This document shows positions 10,190 to 22,104 of a DNA stretch of 64,000 nt, piece after piece. Every line of letters begins with the position of its first letter. Position 1 is the first letter of the stretch. This stretch comes from Streptomyces sp. WAC08241. GTDB taxonomy: Bacteria; Actinomycetota; Actinomycetes; Streptomycetales; Streptomycetaceae. The notes beneath the pieces were generated by a model. It saw only the letters and a program-made list of their open reading frames with translations, had not been told where the DNA came from and searched no databases. Location: NCBI GenBank assembly GCA_007858575.1, contig CP042279.1:1116001-1180000 (forward strand), written 5' to 3'. The position numbers and the translations under genes were made by a program.

Positions 10190-10485
10190 TCAGGCCCGGG
10201 GAGCGTGACCCGGCCGGCCCGCCGCTCCCCGTCCAACACCCGCAGGGCGCGCCCCAGGGTGTCCGCGTGGACCTCGCTCTCGCCCCGCGCGTGCATGAGC
10301 GCCAGGGCCTCGCGCAGCTCCTCCGCGCGCCCCACCAGGGCCTGAGCCGCCCTCAGGGCCCCATAGGTGTGCGTACTTCTGGAGGGGTTGATCCTCCCCA
10401 GGAGGTCGACGACCGCGAGGTACGCGTCGACCAGCTCGCCCTCGGCCCGCGTCAGGGCCGGCAGCGGCGGCAGCTCGGGAACCAC
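10190..10485 (-). CDS. conserved small protein following the clpP-like gene
   Basis: Short Leu/Ala-rich helical protein starting at a GTG 7 bp after the clpP-like stop (LPPLPALTRAEGELVDAYLA; then LGRINPSRSTHTYGALRAAQ; RAEELREALALMHARGE; ADTLGRALRVL). No signal peptide or membrane segment. I end it at TGA 10190 assuming a C-run loss near 10198 (…RVTLPRA); unshifted, the frame would continue into unlikely residues overlapping the riboswitch leader. No known function. Close spacing suggests co-expression with the ClpP homologue, perhaps as a partner. Confidence 0.55.
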
Positions 10486-10492
10486 GGCCCGC

Positions 10493-11181
10493 TCACCGCG
10501 CCGCGCCGCCGGCTGCGGCGCGCCGGCTCGTGATCACGTGGTCCACGAGCCCGTACTCGACGGCGGCCGGGGCGTCCAGGACCGTGAGGCGGTCGAGGTC
10601 GGCGTCGACCCGCTCGCTGCTCCGTCCGGTGTGCTCGGCGAGCAGTCCGGCCATCAGGGCGCGCCGGCGGAGCAGTTCGCGGGCCTGGACGTCCAGGTCG
10701 TCCGGGCGGCCCCGCGAGGGCTCCTCCACGGCGGGCTGCCGGAGCGTGACCCGGGCGCCGGGGAGCGTCGTGCGCTTGCCCGGTGCGCCGGCGGCGAGCA
10801 GGACGGCGGCGGTGGAGGCGGCCTGGCCCAGGCAGGTGGTGGCCACGTCGCAGGCGAGCGTCCGGATCGTGTCGTGGATCGCGGTCGTGGAGGTGACGGA
10901 GCCGCCGGGGAGCTGATGTAGAGCGCGACGTCCCGGTCGGGCGCCGCGTACTCCAGGTACAGGAGCTGGCTGATCACGTCGTTGGACGAGGTCTCGTCGA
11001 TCCGGGTGCCGAGGAAGACGATCCGGGACTCCATCAGCTTCGCGTACGGATCGAGGGTCCGGGCCCCGAAGGCGGTTCGCTCGGTCTCCGGCTTCCACTC
11101 CGTCGACTCCGCTCCCGGCGAACAGGGGCGCTTCGGCCTCGCCGCCCGCCACCGCGAGCCCGGCGCGCCCTGAGGGCCCAT
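10493..11181 (-). CDS. ClpP-like protein lacking the catalytic histidine
   Basis: S14 peptidase fold: [74 protein letters not shown]. The nucleophile Ser is present in GQAAST and an Asp aligns with the third triad residue (DADLDR). The His that normally precedes QP (HQP in active ClpP) is Arg here: [13 protein letters not shown]. The region contains no frame change, so this is not an indel effect. I expect an inactive or regulatory subunit of a mixed Clp complex. One indel near 10910 joins the halves. The start is uncertain (ATG 11181 or later); the first ~45 residues are not ClpP-like. Confidence 0.8.
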
Positions 11182-11364
11182 ACGGGCGCCATCAGTCGGA
11201 TGATCATGGGAACGCAAAGCCGGAGTTAACGAGCCGGAAAACTTCCGCCCTAACGTGCAATGTCTCTCCGCGGGCCGCATCCAGGCAGTTCAACAGAGTG
11301 TTGACGGTCGGTAGGGTCCGCGCTGTCCGGGTGCCGTCCCGGTCGACGACTGTGAGGTGGAAGA

Positions 11365-11667
<303 letters not shown>

Positions 11668-11681
11668 GCGGGCGCCGCCGA

Positions 11682-12050
11682 ATGATCCCCGGAGAGATCC
11701 TGCACGCGGACGGCCCCGTCGTCCTCAACGAGGGGCGCCCCGTCACCCGCCCTCACCGTGCTCAACGCCGCCGACCGGCCCGTCCAGGTCGGCTCCCACT
11801 ACCACTTCGCCGAGGTCAACCCCGGCCTGAGTTCGACCGCGCCGCCGCGCACGGGCGACGGCTGCACATCGCCGCCGGGACCGCCGTCCGCTTCGAGCCC
11901 GGCATCCCGGTCGAGGTCGAACTCGTCCCGATCGCCGGCCGTCGCGTCGTGCCCGGACTGCGCGGCGAGACCGCCGGTCCGCTCGACGCCGCGACCCTCC
12001 CGAGCACCGAAGCGACCCCCGCCGGGGCGAACGGAGGCCCCCGTGCCTGA
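11682..12050 (+). CDS. ureB: urease subunit beta
   Basis: About 123-aa beta subunit. [20 protein letters not shown] opens the protein; [20 protein letters not shown] and [16 protein letters not shown] follow. Two indels: an extra C at about 11750 (CGCCTC read as CGCCCTC) and a lost G at about 11831 (CTGGAG read as CTGAG). A C-terminal extension ([20 protein letters not shown]) is longer than in many UreB. The stop overlaps the GTG of ureC by 8 bp. Confidence 0.93.
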   Translation: MIPGEILHADGPVVLNEGRPVTRPHRAQRRRPARPGRLPLPLRRGQPRPEFDRAAAHGRRLHIAAGTAVRFEPGIPVEVELVPIAGRRVVPGLRGETAGPLDAATLPSTEATPAGANGGPRA

Positions 12051-13757
12051 GCTGCACCGCGCCGTATACACCGACCTGTTCGGCCCCACCACCGGCGACC
12101 GGATCCGCCTCGCCGACACCGATCTGCTCGTGGAGATCGAGGAGGACCGCTCCGGCGGCCCCGGCCGCGCGGGCGAGGAGGCCGTCTTCGGCGGTGGCAA
12201 GGTCATCCGCGAGTCCATGGGGCAGGCCCGCACCACCCGCGCCGAGGGCGCCCCCGACACCGTGATCACCGGCGCCGTGGTCATCGACCACTGGGGGTCG
12301 TCAAGGCCGACATCGGCATCCGGGACGGACGGATCACCGCCCTCGGCAAGGCCGGCAACCCCGACACCATGGACGGCGTCCACCCCGACCTCGTGATCGG
12401 CCCCGAGACCGAGGTCGTCGTCGGCAACGGGCGGATCGTCACCGCCGGAGCCGTCGACGCCCACGTCCACTTCATCTCGCCGACCGTCGTCGAACAGGCC
12501 CTCGCCACCGGCGTCACCACCCTCGTCGGCGGCGGCACCGGACCGGCCGAGGGCACCAAGGCGACCACGATCACCCCCGGCCCCTGGCACCTGGCCCGGA
12601 TGTTCGAGGCGCTCGACACCTTCCCCGTCAACATCGGCCTCCTCGGCAAGGGCAACACCATGTCCCGCGAGGCCATGCACTCCCAACTGCGCGGCGGAGC
12701 CCTCGGATTCAAGATCCACGAGGACTGGGGCGCCACCCCGGCCGTCATCGACGCCTGCCTGACCGTGTGCGAGGAGACGGGCGCCCAGCTCGCCATTCAC
12801 ACCGACACCCTGAACGAGGCCGGTTTCGTCGGCGACACCCTCGCCGCCATCGCCGGCCGCACCGTCCACGCGTACCACACCGAGGGCGCGGGCGGCGGGC
12901 ACGCCCCGACATCATCACGGTCGTCTCCGAGCCGTACGTCCTGCCCAGCTCCACCAACCCGACCCGGCCGCACACCGTCAACACCATCGAGGAACACCTC
13001 GACATGCTGATGGTCTGCCACCACCTCAACCCGGCCGTCCCCGAGGACTCGCCTTCGCGGAGTCCCGCATCCGGCCCTCCACCATCGCCGCCGAGGACGT
13101 CCTGCACGACCTCGGCGCCATCTCGATCATCTCCTCCGACTCCCAGGCCATGGGCCGGATCGGTGAGGTCGTCATGCGGACCTGGCAGACCGCCCACGTC
13201 ATGAAGAAGCGGCGCGGCGCCCTGCCCGGCGACGGCCGCGCCGACAACCACCGGGCGCGCCGCTACGTCGCCAAGTACACGATCAACCCGGCCGCCGCCC
13301 AGGCATGGACCACCTCATCGGCTCCGTCGAGCCCGGGAAGCTCGCCGACCTGGTGCTCTGGGAGCCCGCCTTCGGCGTGAAGCCGCTCGTCGTCATGAAG
13401 GGCGGCCAGATCGCCTACGCGCAGATGGGCGACGCCAACGCCTCCATCCCCACGCCCCAGCCGATCCTGCCCCGGCCGATGTTCGGCGCGCTCGGCAAGG
13501 CCGCCGCGGCCGGCTCCTTCAACTTCGTCGCGGAGGCGGCGATCGAGGACGACCTGCCGCGACGCCTGGGCGTGCACAAGGAGTTCACCGCCATCGGGAA
13601 CACCCGGCGGGTCACCAAGGCCGACATGCGCGAGAACGACGCGCTGCCCCGGGTCGAGGTCGACGCGGACACCTTCACGGTGACCATCGACGGCGAGGCG
13701 GTCGAACCCGCCCCCGCCGCCGAACTGCCCATGGCCCAGCGCTACTTCCTCTTCTGA
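12043..13757 (+). CDS. ureC: urease subunit alpha (catalytic, dinuclear nickel)
   Basis: Catalytic subunit, about 572 aa. Nickel ligands and active-site residues are visible: [11 protein letters not shown] (two His), the carbamylated Lys in [40 protein letters not shown], the flap [12 protein letters not shown], and [16 protein letters not shown] start at 12043 within the ureB end. Four indels: about 12294 (G run six to five), 12907, 13048 (GACCTCGCC read as GACTCGCC) and 13303. Near 13371 the usual PAFFGVKP reads PAFGVKP, an in-frame loss of one Phe. Confidence 0.96.
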
Positions 13758-14445
13758 TGGGGACGCGAACGGAGATGCGGACGACGACGCGCTCGGCCCT
13801 GCTCGTGCTCGCCGACGGGCGGTTCCCCGCCGGTGGGCACGCCCACTCCGGAGGCGCCGAGGCCGCGGTCAAGGCCGGCCGGATCAAGGACGCCGACGAC
13901 CTGGAGGCCTTCTGCCGGGGGCGCCTGCACACCACGGGCCTCACCTCCGCCGGACTCGCCGCCGGAGCCGCGCACGGGCTCGACCCGCACGCGCTCGACG
14001 CGGCGGCCGACGCCCGCACCCCTCGCCCGCCCTGCGCGCCGCCGCCCGCAGGCTCGGCCGCCAGATGATGCGGGCCGCCCGCGCCGCCTGGCCCGACCCC
14101 GGGCTCGACGCGCTCGCGGCCGCCTTCCCGCGCGGCGCCCACCAGCCCGTCGTCCTCGGCGCCGCCGCCCGGGCCGCCGGACTCGGCCCCGAGGACGCGG
14201 CGCACTGCGTCGCGTACGAGACGGTCGGCGGTCCCGCGACCGCGGTGGTGCGCCTCCTCGGCCTCGACCCCTACCGGGCCACCGCCGTCCTCGCCCGCCT
14301 CGCCCCCGACATGGACCGGGTCGCCGAGCGGGCGGCGGCCGCCGCCCGGGACGGGGTGGACGCCCTGCCGGCCGCCTCCGCGCCCCTGCTCGACCTCACC
14401 GCCGAACAGCACGCGTCCTGGCCGGTCCGCCTCTTCGCGTCCTGA
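13757..14445 (+). CDS. ureF: urease accessory protein UreF
   Basis: Accessory protein that links the apo-urease/UreD complex to the GTPase UreG during nickel delivery. Shares one base with the ureC stop (TGATG). Landmarks: [19 protein letters not shown] near the N-terminus, [19 protein letters not shown] and [20 protein letters not shown]. About 229 aa, ending [10 protein letters not shown]. One indel near 14030 (ACCCCCTCG one C short). Confidence 0.93.
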
Positions 14446-14499
14446 CGCCCCGGCACCCCGTCCTCCTTCCCTGACACACGACCACCCCGGAGCCGCCCC

Positions 14500-15170
<671 letters not shown>

Positions 15171-15174
<4 letters not shown>

Positions 15175-15913
15175 GCCTGCGCGCCACCGCCCGGATCGCC
15201 GCCGACGCCGACGGAGGACTGCCGCTCCTGGTGAGCGACGGTCCGCTCGCCCTGCGCCGCACCCGGGCGGCGGAGCCGTACACCCGGGTCACCGTCGTCG
15301 GGGCGATGAGCGCCCCGCTCGGCGGCGACCGGCTCGCGATCGAGACGGGGGTACGGGCCGGGGCCCGGCTCCTGGTCGACTCGGCCGCCGCCACCCTCGC
15401 CCTGCCGGGCCGGAGCGCCGGGCCCGCCGCGTACGACGTCCGGATCGAGGTCGAGGACGACGCCGTGCTCCGCTGGCTGCCCGAGCAGGTCGTCTCCGTC
15501 GAGGGCTCGCACCTGCGGATGCGGACCACCGTCGAACTCGCCCCCACCGCCCGGCTCGTGCTGCGCGAGGAGCAGGTCCTCGGGCGGCACGGCGAACCGC
15601 CCGGCACCCTCGCCACCCGCCTCACCGTCCGCCGCGCCGGGCACCCCTGCTCGACCAGGAGCTGTCCTTCGGCCCCGGCGCCCCCGGCGGCTGGGACGGC
15701 GGCGCGGTCCTCGGCGGCCACCGCGCCACCGGACAACTCCTCGTCGTCGACCCGGCGTTCGAAGAGAAGCCGGTGGAGACCCGGCTGCTCGGGGAGCACG
15801 CGGTGATCGCCCCGCTCGCCGGCCCCGCCGCCCTCGTCACCGCCGTGGCCCCGGACGCCCTGGCCCTGCGCCGCCTCCTCGACACCGCCCTGGACGCGCT
15901 CGCCCCGTTCTGA
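15171..15913 (+). CDS. ureD: urease accessory protein UreD (UreH)
   Basis: Scaffold that binds apo-urease for UreF/UreG. Starts at GTG 15171 ([12 protein letters not shown]). Diagnostic stretches: [59 protein letters not shown], and a C-terminal [16 protein letters not shown]. One indel near 15648 (CACCCCCTGCTC one C short). About 247 aa. Last gene of the operon; no ureE is present, as in other actinobacterial urease operons. Confidence 0.93.
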
Positions 15914-16091
15914 CCCGTCCCCGGCGGCCGGACCCGCGGTCACCGCTCAGCGGTACACCGCTCTCCGGTTATTGGTTCGGCAAAGAAACACCTGTTCTCC
16001 CTTTCCTCCCGGGTCCCCTGGCGAAAGGATCCCCTGGACCACCAACACCCGGCGCCACCACGGGAAACGGCGCCCTCACCGGGGAGGACAC

Positions 16092-17669
16092 ATGAGACGC
16101 ACCACAGTGCTCGGCTCGGCCGGCACGCTGATAGCGGGCACGCTCGTCGCGGGCGCGCTCGCGGCTCCGGCGGCGAACGCCGAGAGCAACCGGCACCACA
16201 AGGACGCCGAGTCGATCGGCGTCGCCGTGGCCGCGGCCAGGGCCGCGGCCACGGGCATCGACTGGCAGGACTGTCCGGCCGACTGGGGCCTGGAGAAGCC
16301 GATCCAGTGCGGCTGGGTCACCGTCCCCGTCGACTACGCCAAGCCCAACGGCAAGAAGATCAAGATCGCCGTGGACCGGATCGACTCCACCGGCACCCCC
16401 GCCGAGCGCCAGGGCGCCCTGCTCTACAACCCCGGCGGCCCCGGCGCCTCCGGCCTGCGCTTCCCGCGCCGCGTCACCACCAAGAACGCCGTCTGGGCGG
16501 GCGCCGCCAAGGCCTACGACTTCGTCGGCTTCGACCCGCGCGGCGTCGGTCACTCGGCCCCCATCTCCTGCGTCGACCCGACCGAGTTCGTCAAGGGCCC
16601 CAAGGCCGACCCGGTCCCCGACAGCGAGGCCGACAAGCGCGCCCAGCGCAAGCTCGCCGCCGAGTACGCCGACGGCTGCGCCGAGAAGAGCGGCGCCATG
16701 CTGCCCTTCATGACCACGCCCAACAGCGCCCGCGACCTCGACGTCATCCGCGCCGCCCTCGGCGAGAAGAAGCTCAACTTCGTCGGCGTCTCCTACGGCA
16801 CCTACCTCGGCGCGGTCTACGGGACCCTCTTCCCGGCCCACGTCCGCCGCATGGTCCTCGACAGCGTCGTCAACCCCTCCCGGGACAAGATCTGGTACGA
16901 GGCCAACCTCGACCAGGACATCGCCTTCGAGGGCCGCCTCAAGGACTGGATGACCTGGGTCGCCCGCAACGACGCCGCGTACCACCTCGGCGACAGCTAC
17001 GCCAAGGTCCGCAAGCAGTGGGACGTCCTGCGCGCCGCCGCCAAGAAGAACCCCTCGGCGGCAAGGTCGGACCGGCCGAGCTCATCGGCTTCTTCCAGAA
17101 CGCGCCCTACTACGACTCCATGTGGGCCCCGGTCGCGGAGGCCTGGAGCGCCTACGCCGCCGGTGACCCGCAGCCGCTGATCGACTCGGCCGCCGCCGAC
17201 CCCGCCGACACGGCCGGCAACATCTCCTCGGAGAACGGCAACGCCGTCTACACCGCCGTCGAGTGCGCCGACGCCCCTGGCCGACCAGTTGGAAGAAGTG
17301 GGACCGGGACAACACCCGCCTCCACCAGAAGTACCCGTTCATGACCTGGGCCAACGCCTGGATGAACCTGCCCTGCGCCACCTGGGCGGCCCGCGCCAGC
17401 GGCCCGTCGAGGTGAAGACCCACCAGGGCCTGCCGCCGGTGCTCATCGCCCAGTCCGAGCGCGACGCCGCCACCCCGTACGACGGCGCCGTCGAGCTGCA
17501 CAAGCGGTTCAAGGGCTCGCGCCTGATCACGGAGCGGGACGCCGGCTCGCACGGCATCACCGGCCTGGTCAACCCGTGCCTCAACACCAAGGTCGAGGCC
17601 TACCTGCTGACCGGGAAGCTGGACGCCAGGGACCAGACCTGCGCCCCGCACGCCACCCCGCAGCCGTAA
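16092..17669 (+). CDS. secreted tripeptidyl aminopeptidase (S33 alpha/beta hydrolase)
   Basis: Exported serine peptidase, about 527 aa, of the Streptomyces Tap/SlpD type. Signal peptide with Ala-rich core (LIAGTLVAGALAAPAANA). Oxyanion region YNPGGPGASG; nucleophile in GVSYGTYLGAVYG; catalytic Asp in AQSERDAATPY and His in DAGSHGITG; C-terminal substrate-domain Cys pair NPCLN / DQTCAP. Three indels (about 17055, 17276, 17411), two of them in ACCCC/GCCCC contexts. Preceded by 178 bp with no clear operator and followed by a strong bidirectional hairpin. Confidence 0.9.
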
Positions 17670-17678
17670 CGGCACCGG

Positions 17679-17715
17679 CGCGGGGGTGGAGGAGCGCCCT
17701 CCCTCCACCCCCGCG
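17679..17715. terminator. strong bidirectional hairpin
   Basis: CGCGGGGGTGGAGG (17679-17692) is a perfect 14-bp complement of CCTCCACCCCCGCG (17702-17715) with a 9-nt loop. It lies exactly between the convergent peptidase and epimerase genes, beginning 10 bp after one stop and ending at the other. Confidence 0.8.
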
Positions 17716-18755
17716 TCACCCGCGCGCCGCGAGCCAGGCGTCCTCCGCCGCGTAGTCGAACCAGTCCACCCCGTACTTCGCGAGGTTCGGGAACGCCTCC
17801 CGCCACTCCCGCCCCCGCACCCGTCCGGCCAGCCACTCCACCGTCTCCGGCAGCGAGTCGGCGTACGACACCACCGGCCGGTACCCCAGCTCCCGCTCCG
17901 CCGCCGCCAGGTCGTAGACGACCGGGTGCTCCGAGGTCCACGGCGTGAGCCCCACCAGGCCCCCGGGCCCTCCGGCGCCCCTCGATCAGGACCCGCTCGC
18001 TCTCCACCCCCAGGACCGCGTCGATCGCGGCCCCGATCTCCGCCACCGTCGGCGCCTGCGGATCGGCGCCGTTGAGCACCCGGCTCCCCGGCCTCGCCGC
18101 CGCGAGCCGGACCAGCTCCGCGAGGTTGTCCACGTGCGCCGGGTGGAACCGCGCCCTCCCGCCGTACGCGAGGATCCGCACCGGCCGCCCGTCGAGCGCC
18201 CGCTTCACGAACCACAGCTCGCGCGGCCCCGGGCAGTGCGGCCCGTGGATCGCGCCCGCCCGCAGCAGCGTCGTCGGCAGCGAGTCGCCCGCCGCGAGCA
18301 ACTCCCGCTCCAGGGCGACCTTCCGCGTCCCGTACGTGGCGTCGCCCGGCGCGACCGTCGGCCACTCCTCGGGGATCGGCACCGGGTAGGCGGGGAAGCC
18401 GCCCGGCTCGTCCTGGGTGTCGAAGCCGCGCCCCGGTCGTCCTCGTAGACCGCGCCGCTCGACACCACCACCGCCGAACCGATCCGGTCGGCCAGCCCCG
18501 TCAACTGCCGGGCGTGGCCCCGGTCGTACGCGACGATGTCCACGAGCACGTCGCAGCCGTCGCCGATCCCCGCCGCGAGCGCCCCTCCTCGTTCCGGTCG
18601 AGCCGCACCGACCGGACCTCCGCCGGCCACCTCCCGTCCCCGCCACTGCCCCGCGAGGCGGCCGTCACCTCCCAGCCGTCCGTGGCGAGGGCCCGTACGA
18701 CCGCCCGCCCCACCTGTCCCGACGCCCCCAGCACGAACGCGTGTCCCTTGGTCAT
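17716..18755 (-). CDS. NAD-dependent epimerase/dehydratase family protein (extended SDR)
   Basis: About 347 aa. Rossmann motif near the N-terminus FVLGASGQVGRAVVRALA (GxxGxxG), then DVLVDIVAYDRGHA, VVVSSGAVYEDD, the active-site-like Y-GTRK tetrad in DATYGTRKVALE, TTLLRAGAIHGP, and C-terminal YRPVVSYADSLPETVEWL. Related Streptomyces proteins are annotated as reductases or epimerases without proven substrate. Indels near 17985, 18432 and 18586. Convergent with the peptidase gene; 63 bp from plsC. Confidence 0.82.
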
Positions 18756-18818
18756 GCACCGGACGCTACGGCCGCCCGGTGCGCGGGCCCAGGGATTGCG
18801 CCGTGCGCGGATCCGCCC

Positions 18819-19597
18819 TCAGCGTTCCCCGCCGGGGAACTTCCGCGGCTCCCCGTCCGGCGCCCCGCCGGGCTTCCCGGCCCCGGCCTCCGCGGCCTTC
18901 ACCACCGCCGCGTACTCGTCCACGTACTCCTGTCCCGACAGGCGCAGGATCTCGTACATGATCTCGTCCGTGACCGCGCGGACCACCGCCTTCCGGTCCT
19001 CCTGCCCGGCGAACCGGGAGAAGTCCATCGGCTCCCCGAACCGGATGGTGACCCGGCGGATCCGCGGCACGACCCGCCCCGGCGGCTGGATCTCGAAGGT
19101 CCCCACCATCGCGCAGGGCACCACCGGCACCCCGGCCCGCAGCGCCATCACCGCCACGCCCACCTTGCCCTTGTAGAGCCGCCCGTCGTGCGAACGGGTC
19201 CCCTCGGGATAGATGCCGAGCAACTCGCCCCGGTCGAGCACGCACAGGCCCTCGCGGATCGCGGCCTGCCCGGCCTCCTTGCCCGAGCGGTCCACCGGGA
19301 TCTGCCCGGCGGCCCGGAAGAAGGCGGCCGTGAGCCGGCCCTTGAGGCCCGGCCCCGTGAAGTACTCCTGCTTCGCCAGGAAGGTGATCCGCCGGTCCAG
19401 GACGGCCGGCATCAGGAAGTGGTCGGAGAAGGAGAGGTGGTTGCCCGCCACGATCGCGGCCCCTCCGCCGGGACGTGTCCGAGGCCCTCGATCCGCGGCC
19501 GGAACAGCAGCTTGAGCAGCGGCCCGAGGAGCACGTACTTCATCAACTGGTAGAACACCCGAGACCCCGTTCGCCCGTGCGACAGTCCCTCTGTCAT
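18819..19597 (-). CDS. 1-acyl-sn-glycerol-3-phosphate acyltransferase (PlsC-like)
   Basis: Membrane-associated acyltransferase of phospholipid synthesis, about 259 aa. The catalytic NHxxxxD box is NHLSFSD; the glycerol-phosphate-binding box is IYPEGTRSHDGRLYKG; VPVVPCAMVGTFEIQPPG is the conserved third block. One indel near 19460 (GAG-GGG-GCC one G short) separates the first 45 aa. ATG 19597 chosen because MTEGLSHGRTGSRVFYQLMK precedes the hydrophobic start typical of the family. A charged C-terminal tail ends in GERR-like residues. Acyl or acceptor preference unknown. Confidence 0.88.
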
Positions 19598-19667
19598 CCG
19601 TTCGTCTTCCCGCCACGCCCGTTGTATCCGCACGCGGGCCCGTGGTCCACTGGTGGGGAGCGTCACC

Positions 19668-20658
19668 ATGACGAACGGACACGCGACGAACGGAACGAGA
19701 CGCCCCGGCCGGATCCTCACCGCGCTCCTCTGCGCGCTGACGGCGGCCGGGCTGTACGGCTGCTCCGGCACGGCCGCCCCGGACCCGCCCCCGGCACCAC
19801 GGCGCCCGCCGGCCGCTCGCCCTTCACGGGCCTCCCCGCCGAACCCGCCCCCGTCCTCGCCGTCAAGATCGACAACGTGGCGGCGGCCCGCCCCCACACC
19901 GGGCTCGGCGCGGCCGACCTCGTCTACGTCGAACAGGTCGAGGGCGGCGCCACCCGGCTCCTGGCCGTCTACTCCTCCCGCCTCCCCGAGCGCGTCGGAC
20001 CCGTCCGCAGCGCCCGCGAGTCCGACATCGCCCTGCTCGCCGCCTTCGGCCGGCTCGCCCTCGCCTACTCCGGGGCGCAGTCCGCCCTGAACCCGCTGCT
20101 CCGGGCCGCGCCGCTGTACCCCGTCACCGAGAGCACCGCGCCCGCCGCCTTCCTGCGCTCCCCGGACCGGGCCGCCCCGCACAACCTCTACCTGCGCCCC
20201 GCCCGCGCCCTCGCCGCCGCCCCGGACGCCGGGGACGCCCGCGACATCGGCCTCCGCTTCGGGCCGCCCCGCCGGGCGGCACCCCGACCACCACCTCGAC
20301 CGTCCGCTACCCGGCGGCCCGCTACGCCTTCACCTGGTCCGCCGCCGACCGCGCCTGGCGGGTCGCCATGGACGGCCGTGAGGCCCGCGCCACCGACACC
20401 GGGCCGCTCACCCCGGAGACGGTCGTCGTCCAGCGCGTCACCGTCCGCCCCTCCGACTTCCGCGACGTGACCGGCGCGGTCTCCCCGTACACCGAGACCG
20501 TCGGTGAGGGCACCGCGCTCGTCCTGCGCGACGGACGCGCCCACGAGGCCCGCTGGTCCCGGCCCTCCACCGCGTCCGGCACGTCCTTCACCACCCCGGA
20601 CGGCGCGCCCCTGACCTTCGCCCCGGGGCAGGTCTGGATCGTCCTCGCGCCGCGCTGA
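19668..20658 (+). CDS. DUF3048 (YerB-like) lipoprotein
   Basis: Predicted exported lipoprotein of about 330 aa. Signal peptide with lipobox (LTAAGLYGC, Cys as first mature residue), then a spacer and the DUF3048 N-domain: FTGLPAEPAPVLAVKIDN, ARPHTGLGAADLVYVEQVEG, RLPERVGPVRSARESDIALL. The C-domain has TFAPGQVWIVLAPR at its end. Two indels near 19790 and 20272. Function of the family is unknown; YerB of Bacillus is an uncharacterised membrane-associated protein. Divergent from plsC (70 bp). Confidence 0.85.
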
Positions 20659-20676
20659 GGGGGCGTACGAAAGGGG

Positions 20677-20910
20677 TCAGAGGCCCGTGGGACCCGCCGG
20701 GCCCATGGGGCCGGGGCGCTCCGGCGGGCGCCGGCGCGGACCGGCGGCGGCCGTCCCGCTCTCCGAGGCGGCGACCCCGATCGTCACCACGATCAGCACC
20801 ATCAGACCGAACCAGAGCCAGCCGCTGCTGCCGAGCGCCACCGTGTACGCCGTCGTGAGCACCAGCGCGGCGCAGGTGAGCACCGTCATCGTCTTCGTGG
20901 GACCGGACAT
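20677..20910 (-). CDS. small membrane protein with Pro/Gly tail
   Basis: 77 aa, intact. Two predicted membrane helices (TMTVLTCAALVLTTAYTVAL and WLWFGLMVLIVVTIGVAA) followed by a basic stretch RRRPPERP and a collagen-like end PMGPAGPTGL. ATG 20910 has a GGAGGA ribosome-binding site. Lies 121 bp downstream of ctaG on the same strand. No recognised family. Confidence 0.65.
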   Translation of the reverse strand: MSGPTKTMTVLTCAALVLTTAYTVALGSSGWLWFGLMVLIVVTIGVAASESGTAAAGPRRRPPERPGPMGPAGPTGL

Positions 20911-21031
20911 GGGTCCGTCCTCCTCCCGACCAGGGAACCGAGGCCGCGGAAGCCGTCCCGACCATGGTGACCCGCCGGAGGGGCGCGCGCTACTCCCCGG
21001 ACGCTCGGCGTGCGCCGGAAACCGCCTCGGG

Positions 21032-21981
21032 TCAGTTCTGCCGCGCCCGGAGCGAGGCCAGGTAGGCGTTGTACGCCTCCAGCTCCTTGTCCCCGTCCCG
21101 GTCGGCGGCCCGGTCCTTGCGGACCGCATGCCGCTGCTCGGAGTGGTACCACTGGTAGACGAGCGCGATGAGGACCAGCACGGACGGGATCTCGCTGAAC
21201 GCCCAGGCGATGCCGCCCGCCGCGTTCTGGTCGGTGAGCGCGTCGATCCCCAGCGAGGCCGGCGGGCTCGCGTACGTCCCGACCATCGGCTCCGAGGCCA
21301 TCATCAGCGCGATGCCGAAGAAGGCGTGGAACGGCATGCCCGCGAACAGCTCCAGCATCCGCATCACGTACCCCGGCCGGTGCGGGCCCGGGTCCACGCC
21401 CATGATCGGCCAGAAGAACACCACGCCGACCATCAGGAAGTGGACCATCATCCCGATGTGTCCGGGCTTCGACCCCATCAGGAAGTCGAAGAGCGGTGTG
21501 AAGTACAGCGCGTAGAGGCTCGCGATGAACATCGGGATCGTGAAGCCGGGGTGCGTGATCACCTTCATGTACCGGCTGTGCAGCAGCTTCAGGAGCAGCT
21601 CGCGCGGCCCGGTCGAGCCCCGGCCCGCCACCGGCAGCGCCCGCAGCGCGAGCGTCATCGGCGCGCCGAGCAGCAGCAGGATCGGCGACAGCATGGAGAC
21701 CACCATGTGCTGCACCATGTGCACGCTGAACATGACCATGCCGTAGTCGTTCAGCCTGGTGCACATCACGAGCGCGACCGTGAGGACGCCGACCGCGAAG
21801 AACGCCGTCCGGCTCACCGGCCACGCGTCCCCGCGCCGCCGCAGCCGCGCCACGCCCCACCCGTACAGGCCGAGCGCCGCGAGGCAGCCGATCAGGAAGA
21901 AGAGGTCGGAGAGAACTCCAGGCCCCGCCCCAGCGTGAACGGCGGCAGATCCGTGGTCATGCCGTGCCCGCTGTGATCCAT
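21032..21981 (-). CDS. ctaG: cytochrome c oxidase assembly protein, CtaG (caa3) type
   Basis: Polytopic membrane protein, about 317 aa, of the caa3_CtaG family needed for copper-site maturation of cytochrome c oxidase. His-rich start MDHSGHGMTTDLPPF, then helices. The family's HMVQHMVVSMLSPILLLLGAP is clear, as are GVVFFWPIMGVDPGPHRPG, ELFAGMPFHAFFGIALMM and VLVLIALVYQWYHSEQRH. One indel near 21911 (CTCCTCC read as CTCTCC on the coding strand). AGGAG ribosome-binding site upstream of ATG 21981. Confidence 0.92.
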
Positions 21982-22032
21982 CCGTACACTCCTGGAGCCC
22001 GATTCGCGCTTGTTGTCCGCACCAGACTAGAA

Positions 22033-22063
22033 CCGCCCCGGCCGCGGCGGCGACCGGGGGCGG
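22033..22063 (-). terminator. hairpin downstream of phosphofructokinase
   Basis: CCGCCCCGG (22033-22041) pairs with CCGGGGGCGG (22054-22063) with one unpaired G. The mismatch may itself be a collapsed C5 run. It lies 42 bp past the pfkA stop and upstream of ctaG, both on the minus strand. Confidence 0.5.
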
Positions 22064-22104
22064 GTGTCACGTACGAAAGGGCGTACGGTCACGCACGGGA
22101 GCCG

